A DNA stretch of 64,000 nucleotides, from positions 1,367,346 to 1,431,345 of the forward strand of contig AP018269.1 in the NCBI GenBank assembly GCA_003994795.1. The letters run 5' to 3'. Position 1 is the first letter of the stretch. Each line of letters starts with the position of its first letter. Of the stretch, positions 62,723 through 64,000 are shown in pieces. Source of the stretch: Cylindrospermum sp. NIES-4074. Its GTDB lineage: Bacteria > Cyanobacteriota > Cyanobacteriia > Cyanobacteriales > Nostocaceae. The position numbers and the translations under genes are program-made. The notes under the pieces were generated by a model. That model was given only the letters and a program-made list of their open reading frames with translations, did no database searches and was not told the DNA's origin.

Positions 62723-64000
62723 ATGAAAAAACTGCTGAAATACCTGAGTTTAGGGCTACTATCTACGGTTTTGACTGCGACTCCCGGACTGGGTGCGGAA
62801 CGCATTAGCTTCTTTTACCCTCCCTTCGGGGAATTTTCTTTGTCTGCTGAGTCTTTGGAACTCTTCGCCAAAGAAGGCAAAATCAATAGTGAACTGGCAT
62901 TTTATGCTCAACGCGCCACTCCCCAACAACTGGCGCAATTGCGGGATTTACTCCAGCAGCGCTTTAATGTCACTCCTACTTTGATGTCTCAGTTTACCTA
63001 TTCACCTATAGGGGAAGAGGTGGTACAACGTTTGGGAGAATTGGTGCTGACAGATTCTCGCCAAAATGGCTTTTTTGCCTTACGTGCAGCTTTGATTTTA
63101 GCAGCTGCCGACTCCCAAGGCTTGACGGTTGTCAATGTGCTGCGTAAGTATCCCTCCCCTACTGTGCGGCTGAACTTCGCGGAAGGAACACAGATAGTTA
63201 AGAATTTGACGGATTTGTTAAAAACTAGAGATGCAGTGGTGTCTTTTATTCAACAAGAGGCAAATTTACAAGCCGCTAATTCTCCCGTCGATTTTTCCCA
63301 ACAACCAGATTTACGCCTACCGGGAAAGATGCGCTTTCAAAAAACTAGCTTTACTTTCAATGATAGTCAACGCGATCGCCAATTGCCGGTGGATCTCTAT
63401 TTACCCCAAAGCCAGCCAGCACAATCTTCCTCTCCCTTTCCCCTGATTGTGATTTCTCATGGTGTGGCCTCAGACCGATTTGCGTTTATTTACTTAGCTC
63501 AACATCTCGCTTCCTATGGTTTTGCTGTTGCTGTCTTAGAACACCCAGGAAGTAACGCTGAACGCTTCCAGCGCTATTTTGCGGGTTTAGCAGGGTCGCC
63601 AGAATCAACGGAATTAATCAACCGACCGTTAGATGTTAAGTATGTACTTGATCAACTCCAGCAGCTAGAAAAATCAGATTCCCAGTTCCCAGGAAAAATT
63701 AACTTTCAGCAAGTTGGGGCGATCGGTCATTCTTTTGGCGGTTATACTGTGCTAAGTTTGGCAGGAGCAAACATCAACTTTCGGCAAATCCGCCGAGATT
63801 GTTTTCCCAATCGATCCTTAAATTTGTCGGTTTTGTTGCAGTGTCGCGCTATTGATTTACAACCCAGAACTTATCAGCTAAAAGATGATCGCATTCAAGC
63901 AGTTATAGCGATTAATCCTTTTGGTAGTTCCATTTTGAGTCAAAGCGGTGTGAGCCAAATTAAAGTGCCTGTGATGCTGGTGGGAGGTAGTCAAGATATT
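62723..64000 (+). CDS. Alpha/beta hydrolase (DUF1400-type), truncated by the window edge
   Basis: The frame starts at ATG 62723 and is open to the end of the window, at least 426 residues. The signal peptide is MKKLLKYLSLGLLSTVLTAT, with cleavage near PGLGA. Residues 27-180 are the DUF1400 helical part (ERISFFYPPFGEFSLSAESL). The hydrolase domain has PLIVISHGVASDRFAF (oxyanion region), the nucleophile elbow GHSFGG and LEHPGSN. It is an exported lipase/esterase-like enzyme of unknown substrate; the C-terminus with the catalytic His is outside the window. Confidence 0.88.
   Translation, partial: MKKLLKYLSLGLLSTVLTATPGLGAERISFFYPPFGEFSLSAESLELFAKEGKINSELAFYAQRATPQQLAQLRDLLQQRFNVTPTLMSQFTYSPIGEEVVQRLGELVLTDSRQNGFFALRAALILAAADSQGLTVVNVLRKYPSPTVRLNFAEGTQIVKNLTDLLKTRDAVVSFIQQEANLQAANSPVDFSQQPDLRLPGKMRFQKTSFTFNDSQRDRQLPVDLYLPQSQPAQSSSPFPLIVISHGVASDRFAFIYLAQHLASYGFAVAVLEHPGSNAERFQRYFAGLAGSPESTELINRPLDVKYVLDQLQQLEKSDSQFPGKINFQQVGAIGHSFGGYTVLSLAGANINFRQIRRDCFPNRSLNLSVLLQCRAIDLQPRTYQLKDDRIQAVIAINPFGSSILSQSGVSQIKVPVMLVGGSQDI

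Noticed and set aside
1-64000. tRNA, rRNA genes, prophage and integrase-type attachment sites
   Set aside because: None could be recognised by eye; a covariance-model scan would be needed to exclude tRNAs fully.

Overview
The window is chromosomal DNA of a filamentous, probably heterocyst-forming cyanobacterium of the Nostoc/Anabaena group. The evidence is a psbO, ftsQ-ftsZ, gshB and hflX neighbourhood, a psbA gene for D1, a group 3 SigF sigma factor, a copper-A-less alternative cytochrome oxidase cluster, very frequent GCGATCGC (HIP1) octamers and heptanucleotide tandem repeats of the kind typical of Nostocaceae genomes. Proteins are diverged enough that I would not name a strain. No rRNA, tRNA, CRISPR array or prophage was seen.

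Layout. 1-7 kb: a truncated cyanobacterial protein, the tail of an IS605-type tnpB, a small gene, a PilP-like lipoprotein, sigF and psbO (all minus strand). 7-14 kb: two large signalling NTPase genes, a TPR/STAND/WD40 protein of 1670 residues and a second P-loop ATPase. 14-25 kb: division genes ftsQ and ftsZ, glutathione genes (grxC-gshB), hflX, a Uma2 gene, psbA with a clean promoter and terminator, and aroC. 25-28 kb: a two-gene ATPase/DUF4276 module resembling AbiL-type abortive infection systems, and a second Uma2 gene. 28-40 kb: a SemiSWEET/radical SAM/Cys-rich/SRPBCC operon, hrcA with a membrane protein, rhodanese, DUF3352 protein, PsiE-like and TPR proteins and an EF-G-like GTPase. 40-45 kb: an accessory island with an RHH/PIN toxin-antitoxin pair and its palindromic operator, a two-gene glycine-zipper membrane module of unknown role, several small orphans and a DUF4231 (SLATT-like) membrane protein. 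45-52 kb: a respiratory cluster of two DUF2231 proteins, coxB, coxA, coxC, a small membrane protein and NDH-2, interrupted by an antisense GNAT gene and by a MITE. 52-64 kb: an animal-type transketolase, a second GNAT, three PRC-barrel/DUF2382 stress-type paralogues, an MFS exporter, a KirBac-like potassium channel and the start of an alpha/beta hydrolase.

How genes work together. The Cox cluster encodes an oxidase whose subunit II has lost the CuA ligands, so it probably oxidises quinol; the NDH-2 encoded directly downstream would supply that quinol. The accessory genes at 7-14, 25-28 and 40-45 kb are the best candidates for conflict or defence functions.

The most distinctive DNA-level finding is a set of small non-autonomous elements with readable target duplications: two 176-bp IS66-like MITEs with 8-bp duplications (one inserted exactly in a stop codon and rebuilding it), a 218-bp IS5-like MITE with TAA duplication, a 131-bp MITE with 10-bp duplication beside the psiE-like gene, and a 247-bp MITE between coxA and coxC. 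Start codons were reassigned by me for several genes where the longest frame is unlikely; hflX seems to lack a normal start codon at its conserved N-terminus.
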